From the NCBI GenBank assembly GCA_003339415.1, contig PDHQ01000155.1:1-64000 (forward strand): a DNA stretch of 64,000 nt. Reading direction: 5' to 3'. A program made the position numbers and the translations under genes. The notes beneath the pieces are model-generated. The model saw only the letters and a program-made list of their open reading frames with translations, was not told the origin of the DNA and ran no database searches. Of the stretch, positions 37,445 through 48,959 are shown piece by piece (within the stretch, counting starts at the first letter, position 1; every line of letters starts with the position of its first letter). Source of the DNA: Ophiocordyceps camponoti-saundersi (nom. inval.). Taxonomy: Eukaryota; Ascomycota; Sordariomycetes; Hypocreales; Ophiocordycipitaceae.

Positions 37445-40400
37445 ATATTATAACTTTAAGCTAAATATATTTTAATAAGCGATTTATAATAATTATAAAG
37501 AAATAAGGCTAAGATTTTAAGGTAGCGGGTAGCTTAGTTATAAAGTTTACGAAAAGAGTTATTTAGAACTATTTAAAAGGAGGTAATAGCTAAAGTAACC
37601 TTAAATAGCGCTAATAATTAAGGTAATCTTTATAATAATAATAGTTATAAATAAAATATACTATATTTATAAATATATTATTTTAGTAAAACTTATATTA
37701 AAGAAATATAAAGGTAATATTCTTATTAAAATATCTTACTATAAAAAAATTATAAGTTTATTAAATAAGTATAATAGTTAAAAACTCTTACTTAGAAACT
37801 TAAAGATAGCTTTAGAATTATAGCTATTTATAAGTAAAAATAGAATAATTTATAACTTATTTATAAGTACCTATTTTTAGTAAAAACTTTTAAGTACTTA
37901 ATTAAATTACTTAGTAGCGTATATAATAAAAAAAATTAATATAAAAAGCCTTTAATTAAAAGTCTTATAAGGTTTTATTATAAAAAAAAGCTAAGGTATC
38001 TTAAGTAAAAAATATAGCTATAAGGAACTAGGATAAGGCTAGGCTAGATTAAACTAGCTATAATTTAAAAAAATAGATAGATATAAGCTATATAATTTAA
38101 CTAAAACGCTTCTCCGTCCCGCGGTAATCTTATTCTTACTAGGAGAGTATATTAGGCCGCGACGCCTATATACTAAGATAATATTAAAAGCGGAAGTTAA
38201 AAAAGGTAAGTATTTTAGCCTAACGCGCTTAATATTTTATTATAGCCTTAAGCGTAGTAAAATACTTTAAAGCCTTATAATTTATAAAAATAGAAAATAG
38301 CTAGGTAATTTTATATAACTTAGTAAATTACGCTTTAAAGTAAAAAATAATAATAAGAAGTTTTTTATTATAAATTATATAATTTTATTTTATAAATAGA
38401 AGTTTTTTAAAATAATATATAATAAGCTAGAAGATATAATCTAAGCTAAATTAGGAAAAATACTTACTAACTACCTTATTAGAATAGTTAGCTTTAATAA
38501 TAATATTATAATTTAAGTTTTATTAGGTAAAGATAAGAGTAAAGATAAATATAAACTTAAGTATATTAAAAATAAGCTAATATTTATTAGTTTAATAAAA
38601 AAGCGCGCTATGTTTTATAAGCTTAACTAAAAGGGCTATAAGGTTTAAGAAGTAAAGTATAAAATTACGATAAAAGTTAATAAACTTAAGAAAACTATAT
38701 ATATTTTAAACGCGGGTTAGCGTCTTTTATTTTAAAATTATAAAAACTTTAATAAAGTTTAGCTATACTTTTTTACTAATATAAATAATAAACCTTAAAT
38801 ATTTAACTTAATAAATAATAAAGTTATACTTATTAAAGTTAAGAAAAAGCTTAGCTTAATAAAGATATAAAAATATAATATATATTTTATATTAATAATA
38901 AAAATAAAAACCTCCTAAATAAATAAAAATATTATTTAGGTATATTATAATAAAATCTTTTAAGGAGTTACTAAAGGTAATATTAATATAACGCTAGAAT
39001 ATAGTAAGTATACTTATAAAGCTAAAGAAGTAAATAAGGTATTTAAATAAACTAAACTAAGTATAAAAAGCTATAAAATATTCCTCGCTTTTTATAATAT
39101 AAAGCTTATAGAAAGTAATATAAATATTAATTTTCGTAAACTAATAAGTATTAGAAAAGCTATAAAATATCTCCTTAATAAGTAAAAAAAGATAATAATC
39201 TTACTTTATTACCTTATATAAAGCGCGATAGTTAATATAAAAGCGCTACTTACCTCTTAGCTTTTTTATAAGTAAAATAAGGGTAGCTATAAATAATAAG
39301 CTAGCGTAGATTTATTTTTTATTTATTAAGTTAGTAATTTATTTCTAAACTTTAAGAAGATATTTATAAAGTATATTATAAAGTAAGTTTTTAGGTAAAA
39401 GGAGTAAGAAATTATTAAGTTCTTAGCAGAGTTAGATATAGTAATTATAACTATTACGGTAAGGGGGTAGTATACTTACTTTTTCCTTATTAAAGAGGTT
39501 AGTAAAATCTAATATTTTAAAAAATAAAAAAAGCTTATAATTAAAGTAAAAGTTTTAATATATAAAACGTAAAAAATATCTTATAAGCTAATAGTAAGAA
39601 ATTAGTAACTAATACGCTATTAAGATTTATAATAAATAAGGGCTATAAAGATAAAGCTAAGGATAGCTATAATAAAGTAAATAACTTACTAAGATTCGGA
39701 ATATAAAATAATTAATCTACTAGTAAAGTAAACTATAACTTCCCGCTTATAAAAATATAGTAAGATATTATTATATATTACTTAAAGTAAGCTAAAAATT
39801 AAGTCCTAAATAAGGCTTAAAATTATATATACTATTATAAATAATTATTAGCTATTAATATTAGCTATAAAATAAATAAGGTAATAGATAAATAAGTATA
39901 GCTTAAAGTATATACGCTATTAGTAATATATTTATATAATAATATAAATTACTTATAAGTAAAAAAGAGGAATTTACTTAAGTTAAGAATATTATATAAA
40001 AAATTTACTTATTATAGTATAGTAATTATAGCTATTATTTATTTATATAATAATAAAAAAAGTAAAATTTATAAATATAAAAAGAAAAAAAAGAGGCGAG
40101 TTTATATTTTAATTAATATTTATAAAATAATTATTTAATATTTTATAAGTAATATTACTATAAGAGTCCTCCTTTTATAAAAAACTTAATATAAAGGGGA
40201 TTTATTTCCTTAATTTAAAGCGGGGTTCTCCTTCTCTTTTATAATATTTATAAAGCGGACTAAAAAGGCTAATAAAGGAAGATTAAGCTTATACTTACGC
40301 GAGAAATAGCTAATACTACTATAGCGGAAATAGCGGCCTTTAGCGCGCCGCTTTATAATCTTATTATTATTAGCTTTAGTTACCTAATAATAAATCTTAC

Positions 40401-41222
40401 TATTATAGCTATTTTAGCCTTAAAAAGGAGGATTACTATATTTATTAAAGCGCGGCTAGGTGCTAGTTTAATATATATTAGTTATAAGGGTATCTTAAAA
40501 TAGCTAAAAAGCGAAAGGTAAAAGTATCTAGCTTTTATTTTAAAAGCGGAATAACTTAATATTTATAATAATAACGTAGATCTTAATAATAGCGATAATA
40601 TACTTAGTTAAGGGAATATTATACCTTATATAATATTAGTAAAAGGCTAAAGTAAGGGTATAATAAAGGTATATAACTTTAATCTTATTAGCTTATTTAA
40701 TATTATTTATTAAAGTAAGCTTAGCTTTAAAATAGATAAGGAAGTTAAAGAAAAACTTAAAAGCGCCTTATATAAGGTATTTAAGCTTTATTATAGCTAT
40801 TTAGCGCTAATATAAGTTAGTAAATATAATATTAAGGTAATTTAGGAAGTAGTTAAGGTTATACTTATACTTAATACTTTACTTAAAAAATAAAGCTACT
40901 TTAGCTTAAATTATAAAAAAATAAATATTAATATAAAAATACTTATTAGTTATAAGTAATATTAATAAAAGCCTAGTTTACTTATAGCTTATAAAATATA
41001 AAAGAGCGCTATATTAAAAAAGGTCTTTATTTTTATTAAATAGTAAGCTAAGAGGTAGCGGCTTATAGCGGGGTTATAATTATTATTACTTAAGAAGCTA
41101 TATAAATTAATACTATTAGTATATAAAGCTTTAAAGCTTTATAATAATAGCTTACTACTCTAAAAGCTAAGCGATAATAGCTTATTAAGTATTAAGGTTA
41201 TCTATAATTAAAATTATTTTAT
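37445..41222 (+). pseudogene. F-family coding remnant, product not recognised
   Basis: Plus-strand read-through is protein-like in at least two stretches. One, at about 38570-39180, contains YKITIKVNKLKKTIYILN, and F(+)2 has an equivalent. The other, at about 40240-41222, runs almost frame-true to the 3' LTR (LTREIANTTIAEIAAFSAP, later LLVYKALKLYNNSLLL). Neither shows a reverse transcriptase, integrase, RNase H or protease motif that I know. The strand choice rests on frame continuity. The element may be non-autonomous with its own gene, or an unfamiliar retroelement. Confidence 0.5.
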
Positions 41223-41472
41223 TATAAAAGTCTTATATTTCTTAATATTTATAAGAAGCTGACTTTATTAATATAGAATAACTTAAGAGGTTCTAAGGTA
41301 AATATAGTATACGTACTTAAGGTTATAGTTTATATATAGCCCGCGCCCGTCCCGCGCGCGGCGTTAACTAATTATATATACTTATATATACTTTACGCTT
41401 ATTATATACGCGGACTTAACTAAGCACCCCTTATATAACTTAGCTATTTAAGCGTAGCCCGAATCTCTTATA
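41223..41472 (+). repeat. 3' LTR of F(+)1 (250 bp)
   Basis: TATAAAAGTC...CTCTTATA, followed by the right AAAGC copy. It has the same GCCCGCGC...CGCGCGCGGCG core as the 5' LTR. Confidence 0.88.
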
Positions 41473-43372
41473 AAAGCTATAATATTAATAAATACTAAGT
41501 AATATACTAAACGTTTTATTTAATATTAATAGCGATTTTATAGCTTCCCTTATAAGTTAATCTCTAATTATAAGTTTAATTAAATAAGTTATTTTTAATT
41601 TACTTTTTAATAATAATAATATTTATATACTAATATACCTTATATAGCTTAGAACTATCTTATATATATTTTAGAAAAGGGAAAAATTAAAAAGCTTAAA
41701 ATAAAACCCTCCACTTAAGTATTATCTTAGCTTTAAGTTAGACCTTACTTATACCTAATACTTTATATATTTAATAAGTTAAATATTAACTAATAATTTA
41801 AAAGCTAATATTTCCCCTAAAGTAAACTTTATAATAGTAAAAATACGCGTAAACTAAGTTTAATATAAAGTTTATATAGCTTACTTATCCTCTTAGCTAT
41901 TATTATCGCTATAAACTAAATCCTTATATTCGATTAAAATAGCCTTAATAATCTAATTAATTAAGGCTTTATTAGTATAGCTTAGGAATATATAAAATTT
42001 TTATTATTTTATAATAAACTTTATTATAGCGAGTTTTAAAAAATAGCTAAATTATTATAGAAAAGTTATAAATAAATATAAAATTAAAGTTAAAAGAGGA
42101 GGTATTATTAGATTCGCTTTTTAATATTTCCGCTTTAGCTATTATTAGTTTCTAGTTAGTATTAGTAAAAAAGAAAGGGCGGTATATATAAAATTCTAGT
42201 TTATAAACTTTTAAGGTTAAGTAATATATATATTCTTTACTTAATTTTATATTACTTTTATTTTAAAATAAAATTAATTTTACTTTAAGTAAAACTTTTA
42301 ATAAAAAAAGTAATAATATAATTTCTTTTTATAAGCTATAAAATAAGTAAACTTACTTTTTATATATAAAATAATAAAATACTTATTATATTATAACTTT
42401 ATTATATAATATTTAGTAATATATTTAAATTAATAATATTTAAAATATTACTAAAGTTAAACTTTTAATATATATAATTTAGCGTTAAAAATCTTTACTT
42501 ATATTATTATATTTTTATTATAAATTTAGTTTATATTTACTATATTATTAAGAATAATTACTAAGGAACTTTATTAAATTTAGAATAATATGTTTTTATA
42601 TATAATAATATTATTAAAATTTTATTTAATAATTTAATTTTTTTCTAAAAAGCTTTCTTATTACTTTATTATAAAGCTAATATTAATACTTTTTTTATAA
42701 TAAAAGTATAACCTCTGCTAGTTAAGCGTATCTTTTCTCTAAAAATAATATAAAGTTACTTTAAATTAAACTAAAGCTTATAAATAATATTTTAAAATAT
42801 TATTATAATATTATTATTAAGTAATTTCCTTATTATAAAAGCTAAGCTTTACTTTACTTATAAAATCTATAATTAATACTTATTATAATTATTTTAAGGC
42901 CTTAAACTTAAAGTAAAGTAATAATAAAATTAAAGTAAATTATAAGCTATTACTTATATTACTTAAAACCTTACTTTTCGATAGTTTTCTTTAGCGCTTT
43001 AGCTATAACTATAGCTTATATTAAAGAAATTTTGCTCCCCCTAAAGCTATAGAAAAAAGAGGAAACTATAATTATAATAGCTAAGAAGATATTATTAACT
43101 AATAAAATTAAAGTAAAGGGGGCGCCTCCTTAAACCTTTTTAAACTTTATTACTTATTTAATAATTACTTATATAAAAATAAAAATATTTCTTAAAATAA
43201 TTTTATTAATATTTATTTTAGTTTTTAATAAGGTAATAAATATAAGAAATTTTTAAGTTTAAGATTATTATAATTTAAAATAAAGCTATATTCTAAGTAA
43301 AGATTTTTTGCAGTTATAATTAACTTATTTAGCGTTACCCTCCCCCTTAAAATTACTTAAAGTATAGCTTAA
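41473..43372 (-). mobile_element. F(-) copy, segment 3
   Basis: Directly after F(+)1 the reverse complement resumes F at about 37445 and can be followed clearly to about 41650 (for example AGATTAACTTATAAGGGAAGC). Beyond that the match to F(+)1 becomes too weak to follow by eye. No intact gene is present. It ends at the F(+)2 LTR. Confidence 0.6.
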
Positions 43373-43622
43373 TATAAAAGTCTTACACTCCTTAATATTT
43401 ATAAGAAGCTAACTTTATTAATATAAAATAACTTAAAAGGTTTTAAGGTATATATAGTATATATACTTAAGGTTATAGTCTATATATAGCCCGCGCCTAT
43501 CCCGCGCGTAGCGCTAACTAATTATATATACTTATATATACCCTACGCTTATTATATACGTAAACTTAACTAAGCACCCTTTATATAACTTAGCTATTTA
43601 GGCGTAGCCCGAATCCTTTATA
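43373..43622 (+). repeat. 5' LTR of F(+)2 (250 bp)
   Basis: TATAAAAGTCTTACACTCC...CCTTTATA. It has the same length and blocks as the F(+)1 LTRs and is the least RIP-mutated at its start (keeps TTACAC). Confidence 0.87.
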
Positions 43623-46252
43623 TACCCCGCCGCTTTAGGAAAAAAGTATTTCCGGCCGCGGTATATATATATATATAAGGTATAAGTTAAAATACCCTTT
43701 ATATAGAAAATTTTTCTTCCTCCTCTTTTCTTTTTTTTCTTAAGTTAGTTATATTATTTTTAATTTACTAAGTAAATTTTTCTCTAAGCTTTATATTTTA
43801 TTATTCTACTATTATATTTTTATAGTTTTTTATTATTATTATTATTATCTAAGCTTTTTATAACTATTCTTTTTTTTTTATTATTATTTTTTAAGCTTTT
43901 TATATTTATTAAGTTATTATCTTATTATTTTAATATATTATTTAATTAGCTATAATTATTATTTTATATAATAAGCGGATATATTATAAAAGGGGACTTA
44001 GATAATAAAAATATTATTATATTATAAAAGGTAAAATATTTATATACTCCGTATATCTAAAATTTTTATAATAGCTATAATATTAAATTTTAATATAGTT
44101 ATAAAGCGGCCTATAAAGCGTATAAATAGCGGCGAAAATAATACCTTTAAGAAAAGTACCTTTTTATTATAAATATACGCTTATAATAAGCTATTTATAA
44201 TTTATAGATAATAGTTAGGGAAAAATAAGCTATTACCTTACTTACTTACCCCTATATTAAAAAAGTCCCTAGCTAATATACTTAGCTTATATTAAAGTTT
44301 CTTACTTATATTAATTATCTATAAATTATATTAGCTATTATTTATATTATACCGCGCCTAATAACTAACCTTTACGCCCTTTTTACGCTTAAGTAATAAT
44401 AGTCCTTTACGCTTATCCCCGCTATTAATAATATAATTATTATATCCGCTTTATATACCCTAACTTATAATATATTTTTAATAATAATATAATACTAATA
44501 ATAATAATAATAATAATAATAAAACGCCCTTATTACTAGCTTTAACTTTTTCGCCTTATAATATAAAGCGTTCTTTTAATAATAAAAGGAATAATAGCGA
44601 TAAATTCTTAAGTAATAATAAAATAAATAAGATACTTAGATTATAAATTACGAAGTAAATATTAACGCGTAAGAGTAAGAGAATAAGAAAAAGAATAATA
44701 TTTTTTATTAAATAGTTATAGCGCTAATTAATTTATATAATATACTAAGCTTACTTATTATTATATAATACGCTATTTTTATTAACTTATATATATTACT
44801 TAGCTTTTAGTTATTTAGCGCTTATATATATTACTTATCTTTTTTTCTTATTATATATTAATAAAATAAGTTTACGCTAGCGCCCGCGTATAGCGCCCGC
44901 GTATAGCGCGCGCGGCCTAAAAGTAAGATAAGTAAAACTCTTACCGTTAATATTATATTAAATATTCTCCTAGCCTTAAAGCACGCCCTCCCTTACTTAG
45001 GAATATATTTATTATAAGTTAATATTAGCGCTAAGCTATAGCTAGCGCTATAATAATTTTTTAAATTAATTAATTATAATAAAAGATTATAGGAAGAAAA
45101 CGGAGAAAATAAATATTAGCTTAAAGCTAATATAAGAAAAAAGGAGAAGTAAGTAAATAAAAAATAAAGGAGAATAAAAAGTAGAGAGGTAATATTATAT
45201 TTATATAATAAAAAAAGAAAGTTACTTAAAAGGGATAATTAGCTATAAAAAGCGCTTAAATAAATATATAATTAAGTTTATTTTAAGCTATTATAAAAAT
45301 ATATATCCCCTTATATAAACTTAAAATAATTTAATATTATATAATATTTAAAAATATTAAGTAGCTTTAAAATTAAAATAATATAATTTTTTTATTTTAT
45401 TAAAATAAGTTAATAAGGTATCCCGCCTTATAAGCGCTAACTTTTAGTATTTTTTATAATAAGGATTTTTTTAACTTTATACTTATTAAAAAATAAGTTA
45501 TTATAAAAAAGATAAAAAAAGGGATTTAGCTAAAAGTTAGTAAATAATTAAAATAGTAAAAAGTTACTAATAATATACTTAATAAAATTAATATAAAAAA
45601 TAAAGTAAATATTAAATAGTATATTAAAAATAATAGTAAATAGTATTAATATAGCTATTACCTTATACTTACTTTTAAGGTAATTAAGCTTTTAAGATAA
45701 ATAGTTAGATTATATATAAGTAAAGTTAAGCTATATAAAGTTACTAATTTAAAACTATTCCGTAAGTTAGCGAAACTTATTCGAGGAGTCTTATTACCGC
45801 TACTAAGCTTAGGCGATAAAGGCTTATATTAGTTTAATATTATTATAAAGGAAATAAGTAAATATTATAGCTTAGCTTTTTAAGGAAAAGATAGGGGTAG
45901 CTACCTTTACTAGCTAGTTAAGAAAGGTAATATTAAAGCTATAAAATAAGTAATTAAAACTAATATTTATTATAAATAAGTCCTAATTATTTAAAATAAG
46001 CTAATAAGTAAATAAATAGCGTAATTAGTTAAACTATAAAAAGGAGGTTATATAATAAAAAATAGCTTATATTTTTTAATTTATACGCTTTTTATTTTTA
46101 TTAGTTTAAAAGTAATATATTATAAAAAGTAGCTTATTAACTTTAATAAGATAGTAAAAAGTAAATTAAAAATAGCTTATTTAATTAAAACTGCGATTAG
46201 AAATTAACTTATAAAGGAAGCTATAAAACTGCTACTAATATTAAATAAAGCG
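43623..46252 (+). other. F(+)2 5' internal region
   Basis: Parallel to F(+)1 33658-37425 and preserves both empty sites of the solo LTRs (44178-44182 and about 44840-44848). No protein frame was recognised on either strand. Confidence 0.6.
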
Positions 46253-46469
46253 CTTAGTATATTTTTTATTTTATTTATTTATATACTAAGGGCCTTTATA
46301 ATACTTAAAGCTTTAATAATATAATAAGTAGGAAAAATCCCTTAAAATAAAACAAAACCCCTTAATTATAAAAAGAAAGCTTATTATACGCTTATATAAA
46401 AGTATAATAATAGCTAGCGGTAATATAATATAATAAGCTTATTACTTAGGGGTAATCTTAAATAATATA

Positions 46470-46645
46470 AGAAAGGTAAAATAAGGAGGGGAGTGCGGAG
46501 AAAAGGAAAGTCTATAAAGCGCGGGGCGGAAGGAGCGGGGCGGTATAGCGTAGCGCGGGGCGGTGCGGGGTAGTATAAGGCGGTGCGAGGCGAGGCGGTA
46601 TAGCGCGGGGCGGAGAAAGGAAAGTCTGAGAGGGGTAGGGCAGAG
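46470..46645. repeat. GC-rich GCGGGGCGG minisatellite-like patch
   Basis: About 175 bp of imperfect repeats of GCGGGGCGG-type units separated by TATAGCG and GAGGCG variants, framed by two GGAAAGTCT copies (46506-46514 and 46619-46627). It stands out as almost pure G on one strand inside AT-rich DNA. The strand asymmetry suggests quadruplex potential (inference). Confidence 0.75.
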
Positions 46646-46989
46646 TAGTAAGGTAGCTGCTTTATTATCTATTAGTAATTAAAAGGGGGGGGCTATATCT
46701 TTTTCTCTTTTACCTCCCTTTTCCTTTTTTTTTTCTTTTTATTATTTTTAAAAGAAGGTATATTTTTAACCTTTTTTTTTAACTTTTCCTTTTAACTTTT
46801 ATAATAAAAGGAAGGTAATAAAAATTATATAGCTATATTAATAAAATAATAATAATAAATATATTTAAGACTATTTATAATAAGCTTTATAACTTTTCTT
46901 ATATTATATTTATAGCTTAGCTAGCTAATTATAAAGTTTTATATTAAAAATAATAAAATAAGTAATATTATATAATATTAGCTATATAT

Positions 46990-47289
46990 TATTATAAGAC
47001 TAGTTAAAGAGGTGCTTATTTACTAAGCTATATATAATAATAATTACGTATAACGAGCTTCTAAGGAAGCCGCACTCTAGCGTGCTAAATAGCTATATAT
47101 ACCGCTCTTTCTTTTAGAGCCTATTTACCTCTCCGTTTAACTATCCTTTCCGTTCCGTTCCTTCTAATCCTTCCGCTATAGGCCTCTAGGCCGGATAGTA
47201 GTAGCCTTATCGTTTAATCGCGAGGCTAATCCGTAAGTTTAATATTTAAGTTAATAACCCGAATATAATATAAAGGCTAAACTTTAATA
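46990..47289 (-). repeat. 3' LTR of chromovirus III-b (300 bp)
   Basis: Reverse complement of the III-a LTR. The polypurine tract (read as AGGTCCCTCCCTTTA on the plus strand, about 47291-47305) lies on its inner side, which makes it the 3' LTR. Confidence 0.92.
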
Positions 47290-47489
47290 TAAGGTCCCTC
47301 CCTTTACTTATAAGCGCGGGATCTATTATATAGTATATAGTAAGGTTAGGTAAAAAATTTTCCGCTAAGTTACCTAGTCCGCCCCACTTTTCTATAGCTT
47401 TTATAATACCTACTTATTAAATCCTTTATTCCTTCCTTTCTTCCTTCTATAGCTTTATCGTTATTATTATTAATATTACTATTATTATT

Positions 47490-48905
47490 ATTATTAGTAA
47501 GGGAATCCGCTACTTATTCTATAAGTTTAACTATACTAACGTTTTCTTACTTATAAGGATATTTTAGCCTAGCGAATATAATAATTATCTCTAAAACCTC
47601 GCCGCTACCGCCTCCTCCGTTATTAATTTTACTACTACCGCTACTACTAATATTATTACTAATAACGATAACGATAATAGCGATAATAATAGCGATAATA
47701 ATAGCGATAACGATATCGTAAGCGATAATAAGGGCCTTAGTTTAGAGAAAGATTTCCCGGCTTTTAATACTTAGTTCGAAAAGCGTTATAGCCGTAAGCT
47801 AACCCGGGGGGGTTATCGTCGCTCTAAGCCTCCTTCTCCTCCTTTTTCTTTTTCTTTTACTTCTCCTCCTTCTCCGTCTCCTAATATAAGTCTTTTCCTC
47901 CTTTTACTTAATAGCTTACCGTATAAGACTTATTAATCCCGTATCTAAAAAGGTAACTTACTTATTATAAAGAAATATACTATTAATATTATCGGGTATT
48001 TTTTAGGTCGCCGTATAGAGAAGCTCCTAGCTTAGGGCCCCTTACTAGCTCTCCCCTTCTCCTCCTCCTCCTTTTATTATAGTAAGTTCTTATCCCGCGT
48101 CTAGGAGGGCGATTTATCTATAATAGGCGTTCGCTAATATTAGGTTTTTCGTAGCTTACCTCGCGGAAGAAGTTTTAGGCTAAGACTCCCGCCCCCGCCC
48201 TCGCCCCCGCTCCCTCTCCTCCTTTTACCCCTACCGCTAACCCCGTTAATAAAAAAGATAATAACGAGGATAAGGACGAAAACGAGGATAGTTATAATAA
48301 GGGGGCTTTTCGGGAGCCTTTATATTTTTATTATATAGAATAGGGTTATAAGTATCGTAATTAGGCCGTAACGCTAAAATATATAGGGAAGTAAAAACCT
48401 TATATATCTTATATAGAATATATACTTTTATATTAAACTTATACGCTTACCCCCTAGCTCTTAGTTTTAGCTTATATAGCGTAATATATTATTACTAAAA
48501 CTAAGCTACTACTTAAGGTAATAATAAAAGCGGATAATATTTTTTAGGCGTTAATTATTATTACTTAAGCCTTAACGATATTAGCTAAGCTTAAGCTTAT
48601 ATATAGTAATACTCCCCTTATTATATAGTTAGTTTTCTTAATTTTATAATACTAAACGCGGAAAGCTAATTTCCTTCTTTAAGGAGTATATCGACGCTAT
48701 CTTTAATATCGCCCCCCCCCGTAAGCTTTCGGGCTCCGGGGGGTTAGCTAATATTTTAATATTAAAAGAAAGGGTTACTACTCTAAAGCGTAACGCCGCT
48801 ATTACCGCCGCCGCCGTACCCGTCGCCGCCGCTATTAAACCGATAACCTTAACGCTATCGCGCTACCGCTATTACCTAGCCGGGGAGTTATTATTTACGA
48901 AGAAG
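47490..48905 (+). pseudogene. antisense reading-frame remnant in chromovirus III-b
   Basis: Opposite in sense to gag-pol of III-b. On the plus strand it reads: a Thr/Asn/Asp-rich part (about 47570-47740; NDNDNSDNNSDNN, then GLSLEKDFPAFNT); a proline-rich and acidic part (about 48180-48300); KGAFREPLYFYYIE then GYKYRN (about 48300-48365); and KEYIDAIFNIAPPRKLSGSG followed by LANILILKERV (about 48680-48790). III-a carries the same order and residues. Changes of frame may be introns or indels. The function is unknown to me. Confidence 0.62.
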
Positions 48906-48926
48906 TAGCGCCGCTAAATATTATAA

Positions 48927-48940
48927 GGGGGGGGGGGGGG
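48927..48940. repeat. G14 homopolymer downstream of pol in III-b
   Basis: Fourteen consecutive G, mirroring the C14 at 25593-25606 in III-a. Length conservation in two RIP-mutated copies suggests it was present in the source element. Confidence 0.88.
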
Positions 48941-48959
48941 TATATTTTCCGCGCCTATT

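Larger units (their letters stand above)
33658..37445 (+). other. F(+)1 5' internal region with two solo-LTR insertions
   Basis: RIP-mutated sequence shared with 43623-46252 of F(+)2 apart from the two inserted solo LTRs (34169 and 35428). Short (TAA)n runs lie at about 35082-35104. I could not see a convincing protein frame on either strand. It may be a long leader or a gag that RIP has blurred. Confidence 0.5.
33408..41472 (+). mobile_element. F(+)1, complete F-family LTR element, TSD AAAGC
   Basis: Two 250-bp LTRs (33408-33657 and 41223-41472) and a 5-bp duplication, AAAGC (33403-33407 and 41473-41477), bound it. It sits inside another F copy in opposite orientation, and the host sequence rejoins perfectly when it is removed. 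Without the two solo LTRs it is about 6.9 kb. The ends read TATAA...TTATA, consistent with TGTAA...TTACA before RIP. I could not find RT or integrase motifs, so the superfamily is open. Confidence 0.85.

Noticed and set aside
33403..41481. F(+)1 as a Mutator-like element with a 9-bp duplication AAAGCTATA
   Set aside because: The ends carry 250-bp direct LTRs, not inverted repeats. The extra TATA is explained by the element's own TATAA start next to host TATA, which leaves a 5-bp AAAGC duplication.
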